This document shows positions 18,182 through 25,747 of a stretch of 64,000 nt of DNA, one piece after another. Origin of the DNA: Algorimicrobium echini. GTDB lineage: Bacteria > Bacteroidota > Bacteroidia > Flavobacteriales > Flavobacteriaceae. Position 1 is the stretch's first letter. Every line of letters begins with the position of its first letter. The notes beneath the pieces were generated by a model. The model saw only the letters and a list, made by a program, of their open reading frames with translations, was not told where the DNA came from and did not search any database. A program made the translations under genes and the position numbers. The DNA lies in NCBI RefSeq assembly GCF_900115185.1, contig NZ_FOVN01000002.1, positions 342,335 through 406,334 of the forward strand. The letters are read 5' to 3'.

Positions 18182-18751
18182 GTGCAACAAATTAAAACCT
18201 ATCTGGAAGAAATAGCAACTATATCAGATACTGATTGGACATTCTTTACATCTAAACTCGTACGCAGAATAATTCCCAAAAAAGACATTTTTTTAAAACT
18301 ACATGATATTGAAAATCATATTTCATTTATTGAATCTGGAGTTGTTCGCCTATTTATTCCTAAAGACAATCCCGAAAAAGAAATAACCTTTGGCTTTAGT
18401 TTTACCAATCAATTTGTAAGTGCTTACGATTCGTTTTTAACACAAACACCGTCTGCTTATGAACTACAAGCCTTAACAAAAACAACGCTTTTAAGTATCA
18501 GTTATTCTGATTTGCAAGCGGTTTATAAAACCACACAAATAGGAAATTTAATTGGTAGACTTACCGCTGAACGCTTGTTTTTAATAAAGTCTAAACGGGA
18601 ACAACATCTATTAAATTTAACAGCAGAAGAACGCTATTTAAAGTTATTTAAAGAGCGTCCAGAACTGTTAAAAATTATACCACTAAAATACATTAGTTCG
18701 TATATAGGTGTAACACCACAAGCTTTAAGCCGTATACGAAAACGCTTGTAA
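18182..18751 (+). CDS. Crp/Fnr-family transcriptional regulator
   Basis: 189 residues starting at GTG 18182. The first 120 residues form a cyclic-nucleotide-binding-type beta-roll (HISFIESGVVRLFIP, EITFGFSFTNQFVSAYDSFL, ALTKTTLLSISYSDL), a dimerisation helix follows (GRLTAERLFLIKSKREQHLL), and a C-terminal winged-helix segment ends IGVTPQALSRIRKRL. It lacks the cysteine ligands of FNR and a clear cAMP Arg-Ser pocket, so the effector is unknown; this short type is very common in Flavobacteriaceae. A TATCTTCG -7-like element sits just upstream. It may regulate the neighbouring redox operon or desaturase gene, but this is a guess from position only. Confidence 0.86.
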   Translation: MQQIKTYLEEIATISDTDWTFFTSKLVRRIIPKKDIFLKLHDIENHISFIESGVVRLFIPKDNPEKEITFGFSFTNQFVSAYDSFLTQTPSAYELQALTKTTLLSISYSDLQAVYKTTQIGNLIGRLTAERLFLIKSKREQHLLNLTAEERYLKLFKERPELLKIIPLKYISSYIGVTPQALSRIRKRL

Positions 18752-18787
18752 ATAATTTTAAAGTATAATTTAATTGATTTAGGTTCA

Positions 18788-18818
18788 TTGTTTGCCGTTA
18801 AATGAGAAATTATCTTTG
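18788..18818 (+). promoter_or_regulatory. Bacteroidota-type promoter for the delta-9-type desaturase
   Basis: TTG (18788-18790), 20 bases, TATCTTTG (18811-18818), an exact consensus match. The ATG at 18831 follows after only 12 bases, so the 5' leader must be very short. Confidence 0.75.
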
Positions 18819-18830
18819 TAAAAAAAAGAT

Positions 18831-19571
18831 ATGACAATCATTTTATTTGTAATTGTGCTTTGGTATGGAGGCTTATTTTTTCAGTCATTCTTTTTACATC
18901 GCTATGCAGCGCATCAGGTTTTTACCATGTCTAAACCTATGGAGCGTATCACGTTTATTTTAACATGGATTTTTCAAGGATCCAGCTATTTAAGTGCCTA
19001 TGGCTATGGTATCATGCACCGCATGCATCATGCCTATACAGATACAGAGCACGACCCACACTCCCCTTCTTACGATGCTAATTTGTTTGCTATGATGTGG
19101 AAAACAAAAACAATATATCAAGATATTAACCAAGAACGCATACCTGTAGATGCACGTTTTACTAAAAACGTACCGCAATGGAAAGTTTTTGATAATTTTG
19201 CAAGTTCTCGTTTTTCTCGACTTCTTTGGATTGGTTTATATATAGCGTTTTTTTCTGTTTTTGCTACTGCTTGGTGGCAGTGGTTGTTCTTACCAATAAC
19301 ATTTTTAATGGCACCCATTCATGGTGTTATTATTAATTGGTTTGGTCATATTTATGGTTACGTGAATTTTAAAATGAAAAACACCAGTAAGAATCTTTTT
19401 CGATTTGATTTTTTAATGATGGGTGAAGGATATCATAACAACCATCATAAGTATGCTAGCCGCCCAAATTTTGGAGTAAAATGGTATGAAATTGATGTCA
19501 CTTATTTAATTATTAAAGTTTTAGATGCTGTTGGAATAATTCAATTAAAACCAATTCCAGTTAAAAATTAG
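18831..19571 (+). CDS. Acyl-CoA/acyl-lipid desaturase (delta-9 type)
   Basis: 246 residues, an integral membrane di-iron enzyme. The three histidine boxes are HRYAAH (23-28), HRMHH (63-67, in MHRMHHAYTDTEHDPHSP) and HNNHH (202-206). Hydrophobic segments lie around 1-20, 38-60, 130-170. The order and the TEHDPHSP extension fit stearoyl-CoA/acyl-lipid delta-9 desaturases, though the protein is short compared with the typical 300 or more residues. It would insert a double bond into membrane fatty acids using O2 and a reductant. It converges on a cold-shock gene and a second desaturase, which suggests a role in membrane fluidity at low temperature. Confidence 0.85.
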   Translation: MTIILFVIVLWYGGLFFQSFFLHRYAAHQVFTMSKPMERITFILTWIFQGSSYLSAYGYGIMHRMHHAYTDTEHDPHSPSYDANLFAMMWKTKTIYQDINQERIPVDARFTKNVPQWKVFDNFASSRFSRLLWIGLYIAFFSVFATAWWQWLFLPITFLMAPIHGVIINWFGHIYGYVNFKMKNTSKNLFRFDFLMMGEGYHNNHHKYASRPNFGVKWYEIDVTYLIIKVLDAVGIIQLKPIPVKN

Positions 19572-19574
19572 CAT

Positions 19575-19600
19575 AAAAAAACCATCAGATATTGATGGTT
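19575..19600 (-). terminator. Intrinsic terminator of the cold-shock gene
   Basis: AACCATCA (19580-19587 on the plus strand), loop GATAT, TGATGGTT (19593-19600). Read on the minus strand the hairpin is followed by six T residues, so it ends transcription from the cspA-like gene at 19620; it also lies 9 bases after the convergent desaturase stop and may serve both. Confidence 0.85.
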
Positions 19601-19619
19601 ATGTAAACAAATTTAAAAT

Positions 19620-19874
19620 TTATTTATTTTTTTTAATCCGACGGACTTCCGTCGCTATTAAGCCTCTATCGCTCTTTTCAATTTGAAAAGTTACTTTATC
19701 GGACTTTCTAATCTTATCAATAAGATTGGATTTATGAACAAAAATTTCTTCTTCAGAATCATTGCTGGTAATAAAACCAAACCCTTTGGTTCTATTAAAA
19801 AATTTCACAGTACCCTCTTTAGTTGCTACTGTTTTATTGGCATTCATTAATTTGTTTATCAATCTTTTTAACAT
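19620..19874 (-). CDS. Cold-shock-domain protein
   Basis: 84 residues. A basic N-terminal extension (about 1-18, MLKRLINKLMNANK) precedes one cold-shock domain: EGTVKFFNRTKGFGFI contains RNP1 (KGFGFI, 30-35) and RNP2 follows (EIFVHKSN, 43-50). It binds single-stranded RNA/DNA and acts as an RNA chaperone. The N-terminal extension is unusual compared with the 65-70 residue CspA; the Met at 10 would give a shorter version. The gene starts 34 bases after the desaturase gene on the same strand, with no terminator between, so the two probably share a transcript. Confidence 0.9.
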   Translation of the reverse strand: MLKRLINKLMNANKTVATKEGTVKFFNRTKGFGFITSNDSEEEIFVHKSNLIDKIRKSDKVTFQIEKSDRGLIATEVRRIKKNK

Positions 19875-19908
19875 CTCTATTCTATTTTATAGGCCGCATT
19901 TAGTATTG

Positions 19909-21012
19909 TTAGGCAGCTGTACTACTTAATATTTCATTTCTTCCTAATGAACGAAGCATTCTCGTATGATCTATTATAGCATGCAAGATACTTTTTTTAA
20001 CGTGGTATGTCATTCCAAATTCTTTAGCGGTTTGAGAAACAATTGGGCTTAACACCTTGTAATGCACATGGCAAATATCTGGAAGCACATGGTGTTCAAC
20101 CTGATAATTTAAACCTCCTATAAGCCAAAATAACAGCTTACTTTTGGGTGCAAAATTGCTTGTAGTTGCAAATTGATGACGATACCACTCATTAGTCATC
20201 ATACCTTCGTCATTTGGTAACGGAAAATCTGTAGCTGGCATTATATGCGCTATTTGAAATACAACACTAACCATGATCCCGGTTACCAGATGCATACTTA
20301 AAAAGCCTAATAAAATCAGCCACCAAGGCAAAGGTACCATAATCATAGGTAATACCAAAGCATAGGAATAGTAAAAAAGTTTCCAAGATATCATCTTTAC
20401 GATTTCTGTCTGAAAATTTTGATTTTGATTTAAAAGCCCGAGGTTTTTATATCGTTTTAAACGAACAAAATCTTTTGCCGTAATCCAAAATAAAGTAGAA
20501 ATTCCATAAAAAAACCAAATATAAATATGTTGATATTTTTGCGACTTGTGGTGTGTGTCATTAGGTGAAAATCGTAAGAAAAAAGGTGTGTTAATATCAT
20601 CGTCCGCATGATCTATATTAGTAAAGGTATGATGCAATACATTATGTTGAATTTTCCAAATTGTTGAATTGGCTCCAATCATATTGAACGTATAACCTAA
20701 CAATTTATTAATAGTTTTGTTTTTGGAATAGGAACCATGTATGGCGTCATGCATGACTCCCATACCTATTCCTGACATACCAAAACCACATATAATATAG
20801 AGCGTAAAAAGCAACCAGGTACTTGAAACCAAACCAGTGGAAAGCAAAATTAGTGGCATAAAAAATAAGGACATCATAACAATAGTTTTAACAACCATGG
20901 TTGTATTTGCCTTTTTACTAATATTTTTCGTTTTAAAATGTAGATTGACTCTTCGGCGTAACGTTTTTGAAAAATCGTTATCAGCAATTCGTGAAAACTT
21001 TGGATTTTCCAT
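19909..21012 (-). CDS. Linoleoyl-CoA/delta-6-type membrane fatty acid desaturase
   Basis: 367 residues. Histidine boxes are HDAIHG (88-93), HNVLHH (123-128) and QVEHH (304-308). The Gln in the third box and the GGLNYQVEHHVLPDICH context mark the front-end-type delta-5/6/linoleoyl-CoA branch, but no cytochrome b5 domain is fused. Two membrane-helix pairs are at about 45-85 and 210-255. It is a different subfamily from the desaturase at 18831. The transcript probably continues into the cold-shock gene. A TACTTTTG promoter element is 35 bases upstream of the ATG. Whether it makes polyunsaturated or branched unsaturated lipids cannot be told from sequence. Confidence 0.87.
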   Translation of the reverse strand: MENPKFSRIADNDFSKTLRRRVNLHFKTKNISKKANTTMVVKTIVMMSLFFMPLILLSTGLVSSTWLLFTLYIICGFGMSGIGMGVMHDAIHGSYSKNKTINKLLGYTFNMIGANSTIWKIQHNVLHHTFTNIDHADDDINTPFFLRFSPNDTHHKSQKYQHIYIWFFYGISTLFWITAKDFVRLKRYKNLGLLNQNQNFQTEIVKMISWKLFYYSYALVLPMIMVPLPWWLILLGFLSMHLVTGIMVSVVFQIAHIMPATDFPLPNDEGMMTNEWYRHQFATTSNFAPKSKLLFWLIGGLNYQVEHHVLPDICHVHYKVLSPIVSQTAKEFGMTYHVKKSILHAIIDHTRMLRSLGRNEILSSTAA

Positions 21013-21486
21013 GAAACTTATAAATGATTTGGTATTATAATAACTTCAAAAGTATGCGTTTTGCAACTTTTGTAAAGAAATGAAGAAAGTAAAGAATTAA
21101 TTAAGATGGCATATCTTAAAAAAGAAGACTGTCTAAATAATTTATGCTGTAAAGATACAGCTTGTAAATTAAAGGTAGTACAAGTATTTGTTAAAGTATT
21201 ACTGTTTTAAAGTAAAGTGTCCCCTCTTTTGTCCGCCAGTGCGCAACTCCATAAGAAACCAATAGTCGTTTTTAGGTATATATTTCCTGGTAATAGAGAA
21301 ATTAACAATCCAAACTTTAAATTGTTAATCGGCAATTAGTATAAAAATATAGGTGTCACAATATCACAGCTTTTAACTATTAATGTCTAATCATTACAGT
21401 AAGGAGTATGAAAAATATAACAAATCAACAGAATTTAGTTGTTAAAATACAATGCTTTTCAACTATTTAAAGCATTTAATATTATA
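21013..21486. other. Intergenic region, 474 bases
   Basis: Contains the desaturase promoter near 21050, a possible 34-codon Cys-containing open frame on the plus strand (21106-21210) that I do not call as a gene, and a perfect 9+9 inverted repeat ATTAACAAT/ATTGTTAAT at 21301-21329. No T-tract hairpin or mobile-element end is visible. Confidence 0.5.
21047..21054 (-). promoter_or_regulatory. -7 element of the desaturase/cold-shock transcript
   Basis: TACTTTTG on the minus strand, exact TAnnTTTG match, 34 bases before the ATG at 21012. A TTG occurs upstream but at a shorter than usual distance, so only the -7 half is secure. Confidence 0.55.
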
Positions 21487-22128
21487 TTACAGACTTTCAC
21501 TTTGGGCTTCCAAAACAATATTTTTAGTAGCTATTTGTATATCGCCTTCTGTTTTCAACTCTAAAATACTATCTATATTTTTACGCTTTAAACGTTTTCT
21601 ACAGAGTTTGGTTATTAAGGGATCGTTTTCAAACATCATTCTATAAAGGGCATATTCTTGTTTACCAGGCTCTTTAATCATGGCGTGAATATGCATAGGT
21701 TGTAACTCATGTGGATAAGTTAGTGGCTTATTTGTAGAACCAGGAATATATGTGTTTATTGTATACTTGCCGTTTTCATCAGTTTTAACCCATAACCTAT
21801 TTTTTACATATACTTTTTCCGAATTTGTAATAACTGTGTATTCACCATTCTGGTCTGCTTGTTGGATAAAAATTATAACATCTTTAGCTGGTGTCATACC
21901 ATCTGGTAAAAATACAGTTCCCGAAATTTTAAGTTTTTGGGATTGTGAATTGTAATCCACCATGGTTTCTTCAGACGACAGGGAAGCTTCTTCAAAATCA
22001 TAAAATGGATTTTGGTTTTTAATAAGGTGAGAAACTTCGTCGCAATACTTTGTTTTTTGTTCTGTATTTTGAGCAGAAATGATACTGGAAATGCCAATTA
22101 CAAGCACGTATGTTATTAAATTTTTCAT
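21487..22128 (-). CDS. Secreted intradiol-dioxygenase-fold protein
   Basis: 213 residues from ATG 22128, which gives a clean signal peptide (MKNLITYVLVIGISSIISAQ); an in-frame start at 22140 adds four residues. From about 65 the sequence follows the intradiol ring-cleavage dioxygenase beta-sandwich: LKISGTVFLPDGMTPAKDVIIFI, WVKTDENGKYTINTYIPGS, and YPHELQPMHIHAMIKEPG with the HxH iron ligands. A Tyr before the IPGS segment could be a further ligand. Such exported relatives of protocatechuate dioxygenase are common in Flavobacteriia with unknown substrates; activity on catechols is possible but not established. Confidence 0.78.
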   Translation of the reverse strand: MKNLITYVLVIGISSIISAQNTEQKTKYCDEVSHLIKNQNPFYDFEEASLSSEETMVDYNSQSQKLKISGTVFLPDGMTPAKDVIIFIQQADQNGEYTVITNSEKVYVKNRLWVKTDENGKYTINTYIPGSTNKPLTYPHELQPMHIHAMIKEPGKQEYALYRMMFENDPLITKLCRKRLKRKNIDSILELKTEGDIQIATKNIVLEAQSESL

Positions 22129-22300
22129 GAGACAAAACATTGATAATTAGTTCAAAATTAAGCAACTATATCACTTTGCTCCTAAAAAATCTTATGAACG
22201 TAACATATTTACGTTAAAAGGGATTTACATCATATTAACGTACAATTTTATCGGTAACTGACTTACCCAAATTTGTAAATTAAGGACTGTTAATTTGTCT

Positions 22301-22675
22301 TTATTTTTTTTTATCCATGTCCAATTCCTCTAACGGCTGAATTCTTGGTTTAATTTGTTTATACAGTTCCAGCTGTGGTCTAGTTAAAATATTGTCCATT
22401 TCAGCTGTTTCACGAGCTTGTAACGTGTATAACATTTCAAGCATTTTTCGGCCTTGAAATTCTTTTTTTATTTTTTCTGAACGAATTAAAAATTCTTCAA
22501 CCTTATTTTCAAACATACCAATTTGTTCCCCATTCAGAGCGAGTTCTTTGCTGTACGTTTGGGTTAATTCTTTAGCCTGTTCATCAAGTGCTTGGTTGTT
22601 TTTCTGCAACATTGGATCTTGAGCAAAAACGTTTATGCTTAAAAATAATGTTAATAATAATGGAAGTAATTTCAT
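22301..22675 (-). CDS. Small secreted helical protein, function unknown
   Basis: 124 residues. A signal peptide (1-19, ending NVFAQ) is followed by an almost entirely helical, charged mature part (EQAKELTQTYSKELALNGEQ, FENKVEEFLIRSEKIKKEF, LYTLQARETAEMDNIL). The arrangement resembles Spy/CpxP-like or LTxxQ-type periplasmic proteins, in which TxxQ motifs mark helix turns (here LNGEQ and LTRPQ), but the match is weak. A TAGTTTTG -7-like element at 22699-22706 on the minus strand lies 23 bases before the ATG. Function unknown; a periplasmic chaperone or sensor role is only a suggestion. Confidence 0.7.
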   Translation of the reverse strand: MKLLPLLLTLFLSINVFAQDPMLQKNNQALDEQAKELTQTYSKELALNGEQIGMFENKVEEFLIRSEKIKKEFQGRKMLEMLYTLQARETAEMDNILTRPQLELYKQIKPRIQPLEELDMDKKK

Positions 22676-22785
22676 GGTTTTAGTTTTCTTTTAAAATACA
22701 AAACTAAACAACTCATGTCAAGCACTTTATGACTTTTATAACATAGTAAATTAATGTTTTTAAGACTTTTTTATAAAGAAAAACG

Positions 22786-23178
22786 TTATTGATTATTTAA
22801 ACGGTCTTTAACGAACTCAACTTTAGTTTTACCATGTGGCTTGGGTTTTCCTTGATCATCAAGATTAACCATAATTATATTATCAACAGTTAAAATGGTT
22901 TCACGTGTCATTTTATTTCGCGCTTCACATTTTAATGTAATAGAGCTGGTTCCAAATTTAGTAACCTCCATCCCTACCTCTACAATATCGCCTTGTTTAG
23001 CTGAACTCATAAAATTTATTTCGGAAATATATTTCGTAACAATTTTAGGGTTTTCTAACTGAACAACAGTATATAAAGCAGCTTCTTCGTCTATCCAAGC
23101 TAACAAACGACCACCAAACAATGTCCCATTTGGATTTAAATCTTCTGGTTTTACCCATTTTCGTGAATGAAATCTCAT
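22786..23178 (-). CDS. Acyl-CoA thioesterase, hotdog fold (YciA type)
   Basis: 130 residues, one hotdog domain. The N-terminal segment VKPEDLNPNGTLFGGRLLAWIDEEAA is the signature of the YciA/ACOT acyl-CoA hydrolases, with the catalytic Asp in WIDE and the Asn/Gly-rich turn (NPNGTLFGG) positioning the thioester. The strands IVTKYISEINFMSSAKQGDIVEV and SITLKCEARNK complete the sheet. It hydrolyses acyl-CoA to free acid and CoA in the cytoplasm, probably with broad specificity. It has its own promoter at 23207-23235 and no obvious operon partner. Confidence 0.88.
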   Translation of the reverse strand: MRFHSRKWVKPEDLNPNGTLFGGRLLAWIDEEAALYTVVQLENPKIVTKYISEINFMSSAKQGDIVEVGMEVTKFGTSSITLKCEARNKMTRETILTVDNIIMVNLDDQGKPKPHGKTKVEFVKDRLNNQ

Positions 23179-23206
23179 ATGCTATCTATCTAAAATTTGT
23201 ATAATT

Positions 23207-23235
23207 CAAAGATACAGGTATTTAAAATCTTACAA
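23207..23235 (-). promoter_or_regulatory. Bacteroidota-type promoter for the thioesterase gene
   Basis: On the minus strand TTG (23235-23233), 18 bases, TATCTTTG (23214-23207), exact consensus; 28 bases before the ATG at 23178. Confidence 0.75.
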
Positions 23236-23297
23236 TTAATAATGCCTAATAAACATTTTATTGACTGATAGTTTTTTCTTATTTGTTAATAAACCTG

Positions 23298-23325
23298 TTG
23301 ATATTCCTTGACTAGATTATATTTT
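23298..23325 (+). promoter_or_regulatory. Promoter for the 23365 gene
   Basis: TTG (23298-23300), 17 bases, TATATTTT (23318-23325), one mismatch to TAnnTTTG. It overlaps an extended in-frame start at 23308 and so supports the ATG at 23365. Confidence 0.5.
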
Positions 23326-23364
23326 AAGGATGATAGAATTCATAAATTTATTAAAACTAATATC

Positions 23365-23766
23365 ATGAACCGAACTGAACAACTTTTAGCCTGTAGACCC
23401 AAAATTTCATCAGCTAAATTCCATGATGGTATGAGTACTGACGAACGTTTTCAAAACGCAACCTTAAGGCCCATAATTAAATTTCAAAACGATTTATTAA
23501 TTGAAGTTTTTAAAAATTATGCCCATAAGCATAAAGGTGCTTTTTATGATTTGACTGTGGAAAAGCAAATTGATTATATTGAAAATGCCATTCAAAAAGA
23601 TATTAAGTTCAGAAACGCCTTGAAAGGTATCATTATTGGTCAGTTTACCGTTGATGAGTATCAGTTTTACATTACCAATTCATCTGCTTTAAATAAACGG
23701 ATGATGAACATTGTTAAAGAACGATTAATTAGTAATATTCAATTATTTGAACCTTTGGTGGCTTAA
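23365..23766 (+). CDS. Conserved flavobacterial protein of unknown function
   Basis: 133 residues from ATG 23365, chosen because a promoter-like element covers the alternative start. The protein is soluble, mostly helical and has no cysteine cluster or signal peptide: MNRTEQLLACRPKISSAKF, FQNATLRPIIKFQNDLLIEV, a helix LTVEKQIDYIENAIQKDIKF, GQFTVDEYQFYITNSS and a final helix KRMMNIVKERLISNIQLFE. I recall similar proteins in flavobacteria, sometimes named glyoxalase without any glyoxalase fold. It is followed after 2 bases by a Gre-like gene, so the two are surely co-transcribed. Function unknown. Confidence 0.75.
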   Translation: MNRTEQLLACRPKISSAKFHDGMSTDERFQNATLRPIIKFQNDLLIEVFKNYAHKHKGAFYDLTVEKQIDYIENAIQKDIKFRNALKGIIIGQFTVDEYQFYITNSSALNKRMMNIVKERLISNIQLFEPLVA

Positions 23767-23768
23767 TT

Positions 23769-24215
23769 ATGAATGAAAAAGAAGCGCTTTTACAAGCTTG
23801 TTTTAGCTATGTAAATAAACGTATTGCAAGTTATAAAGATGAAATAGAAACCATTAAAGAGTCTATTGAAACCAATGACAAGAGCAATGATATGGAGGAT
23901 GATTCTGGCAACGGGAAATTATTTAATGATTTGGAAAAAAATGCACAACATTTGGCTGATGCTACAAAAACATTAGACACCTTGAAACTCATAAACCCTA
24001 AAAAGAGTTTTGATACCATTTCGTTAGGAAGTATTGTAAAAACGACCCAAAATACGTTTTTTATAAGTATCAGTATGGGAACTATAGATATTGGTAACAA
24101 CAACTACTTTGGTATTTCTTTATTGTCGCCAATTGGACAGCTATTAAAAGGAAAACAGGTAGGCGATTCGATAACGTTTAATGGTTATACACATGAAATT
24201 TTAGAAATTAAATAA
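23769..24215 (+). CDS. GreA/GreB-like protein (RNA polymerase secondary-channel type)
   Basis: 148 residues. The N-terminal 60 residues are a helical, charged segment (CFSYVNKRIASYKDEIETIKESI, then NDMEDDSGNGKLFNDLEKNAQHL), as in the Gre coiled coil with its acidic tip. The C-terminal domain is FKBP-like and ends with the Gre hallmark PIGQLLKGKQVGDSITFNG. GreA and GreB insert a coiled coil into the RNA polymerase secondary channel and stimulate transcript cleavage. Sequence divergence is strong and the tip has a run of Asp/Glu (MEDDSG), so it could be a Gre-like regulator rather than a true cleavage factor. It is coupled to the upstream unknown gene and overlaps the convergent next gene by 8 bases. 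Confidence 0.7.
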   Translation: MNEKEALLQACFSYVNKRIASYKDEIETIKESIETNDKSNDMEDDSGNGKLFNDLEKNAQHLADATKTLDTLKLINPKKSFDTISLGSIVKTTQNTFFISISMGTIDIGNNNYFGISLLSPIGQLLKGKQVGDSITFNGYTHEILEIK

Positions 24216-24882
24216 TACGTTCACCATTTAAATTCGTTGTAAGCACCTCACTCATATAATTAAAAAAAGGTTTTATTTCCTTAAACGCATTATTTACAGT
24301 ATTTAAAAAATCTGCCTGTAATACCTCGGTATCACCAAATTTTTTAGTGAAAATATATTGCTTTTTTCTAATTAAGTCGATGTTTGGATGTTCCTTATCG
24401 AAGTTACGTGGCGCCGAAATAAGCTCATCACCTTCCAATTCACCCCAAATGGATTTAAAGTGGCTAGCATTCATAATCTCTCGCATTTCAGATGCATCCA
24501 TTTCAAACTCTTTACGAATTCGTAGTAAATCTTCTTTATTAGGGTCCCAAAAACCAACCGCAATAAAGGACGCATTATTTGGTTCAAGATGAAGGTAATA
24601 GCCACCTCTTAATTCTGGTTTACGTCTTTGAAACGAACCTCCAAAATGTGTTTTATAAGGTAGTTTATTTTTAGAAAATCGGACATCTCGATATATCCTA
24701 AAAATTTTAAACTGATCCACATCATCGTGCACTTTTAATGCTTCAAACAATGATTTGTAAGACTTTTTTATGGTGCTTTCAATGGCTTTAAATTCCTTTT
24801 TATTTTCCGTAAACCAGTCGCGGTTATTATTTTTTTCTAGTTTCTTTAAAAATGAAAACACTCTAGGATCAATAGGTTGCAT
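24208..24882 (-). CDS. DUF2461-family protein
   Basis: 224 residues. The sequence shows the family pattern: FSFLKKLEKNNNRDWFTENK near the start, IYRDVRFSKNKLPYKTHFGGSF with an RD/Y basic motif around 65-88, GGYYLHLEPNNASFIAVGFW around 93-113, and YIFTKKFGDTEVL near 175. DUF2461 (TIGR02453) proteins are cytoplasmic and of unknown function across bacteria and fungi. Its 3' end overlaps the convergent Gre-like gene by 8 bases. Confidence 0.88.
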   Translation of the reverse strand: MQPIDPRVFSFLKKLEKNNNRDWFTENKKEFKAIESTIKKSYKSLFEALKVHDDVDQFKIFRIYRDVRFSKNKLPYKTHFGGSFQRRKPELRGGYYLHLEPNNASFIAVGFWDPNKEDLLRIRKEFEMDASEMREIMNASHFKSIWGELEGDELISAPRNFDKEHPNIDLIRKKQYIFTKKFGDTEVLQADFLNTVNNAFKEIKPFFNYMSEVLTTNLNGERII

Positions 24883-24901
24883 ACTTTTTTATTTTAAAAT
24901 T

Positions 24902-24933
24902 AAAAAAAAAGACTGTCTTATTCAGACAGTCTT
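24902..24933 (-). terminator. Intrinsic terminator of the 24957 gene
   Basis: AAGACTGTCT (24909-24918), loop TATTC, AGACAGTCTT (24924-24933). On the minus strand the ten-base-pair hairpin is followed by a run of nine T residues. It closes the transcript of the gene ending at 24957, before the DUF2461 gene starts. Confidence 0.92.
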
Positions 24934-24956
24934 GAAATTATTTTAATAAATCTATA

Positions 24957-25505
24957 TTATTTTAAGCTTACAAATTTTTTAGTTACGTAAGTTCCAGTCT
25001 CTTTATCATAGTAATCAAGTACAAAGTTTCCTTCATTATCAAAATAACCAACTCCTGAAAAATCTGCTGTTTTAAATTCGTATTTTCTAGATTCTAAATT
25101 TTTAATAGCACGGCCGTATTCATCACCAGATTTCATAAAAGAAACATCAAAACCATTTGTAGTCTTAACAAACTTATAGTTTTTACCGTCTTTCTGATAA
25201 TTAATGTGCTCTATTTTGGAGTCATAAAACGGATCCATATCATTATCAATTTCAATTGTTTGTGTCACTTTTTTATCAGCACCTTCTACAATTCGCTCTT
25301 GGTTAATTTTATTGGCATCTGCTTTAGATAGTTTTACCTCACTCTTTTCGGTTGTTGTAACTTTTACCTTTTTCTGTGTTACCTCACGTCCATTATCTGT
25401 GGTTATGGTTTTTGTTTCTGTTTCTTGAGACATATCTCTTGCTTTTTCTTGAGCAAACAATGTTCCAGAAATTAGAAATAATCCAACATATATTAGTGTT
25501 TTCAT
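24957..25505 (-). CDS. Secreted protein of unknown function
   Basis: 182 residues. The signal peptide MKTLIYVGLFLISGTLFAQ is followed by a Lys/Thr/Glu-rich segment (about 25-75, TETKTITTDNGREVTQKKVK) that looks extended or helical and unlike a globular domain, and a C-terminal part (95-182) of short strands (IEHINYQKDGKNYKFVKTTN, VGYFDNEGNFVLDYYDKETG). No cysteines, no lipobox, no catalytic motif. The Lys/Thr-rich part could be a flexible linker. It is monocistronic with a strong terminator. I do not recognise a family. Confidence 0.7.
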   Translation of the reverse strand: MKTLIYVGLFLISGTLFAQEKARDMSQETETKTITTDNGREVTQKKVKVTTTEKSEVKLSKADANKINQERIVEGADKKVTQTIEIDNDMDPFYDSKIEHINYQKDGKNYKFVKTTNGFDVSFMKSGDEYGRAIKNLESRKYEFKTADFSGVGYFDNEGNFVLDYYDKETGTYVTKKFVSLK

Positions 25506-25747
25506 GATTTGTGTTTTTAAAGTTAATAATTAATTTATGACTACCTGCAACCAATCTATTCTATTTGTTAATACGATTTTTTTTAATGTTGCACGTAACA
25601 CATTTCGAATATAACCTATATCTCTAATTTGTTTTAACGTTATTAAAATTAATATTAGCGTAATAAAACAAATGTTTGAAATTTAAGTCAGCGTCCATTA
25701 TATATAAACTACATGAAGCATTCCATTGAATTTAAAACAACTAGATT

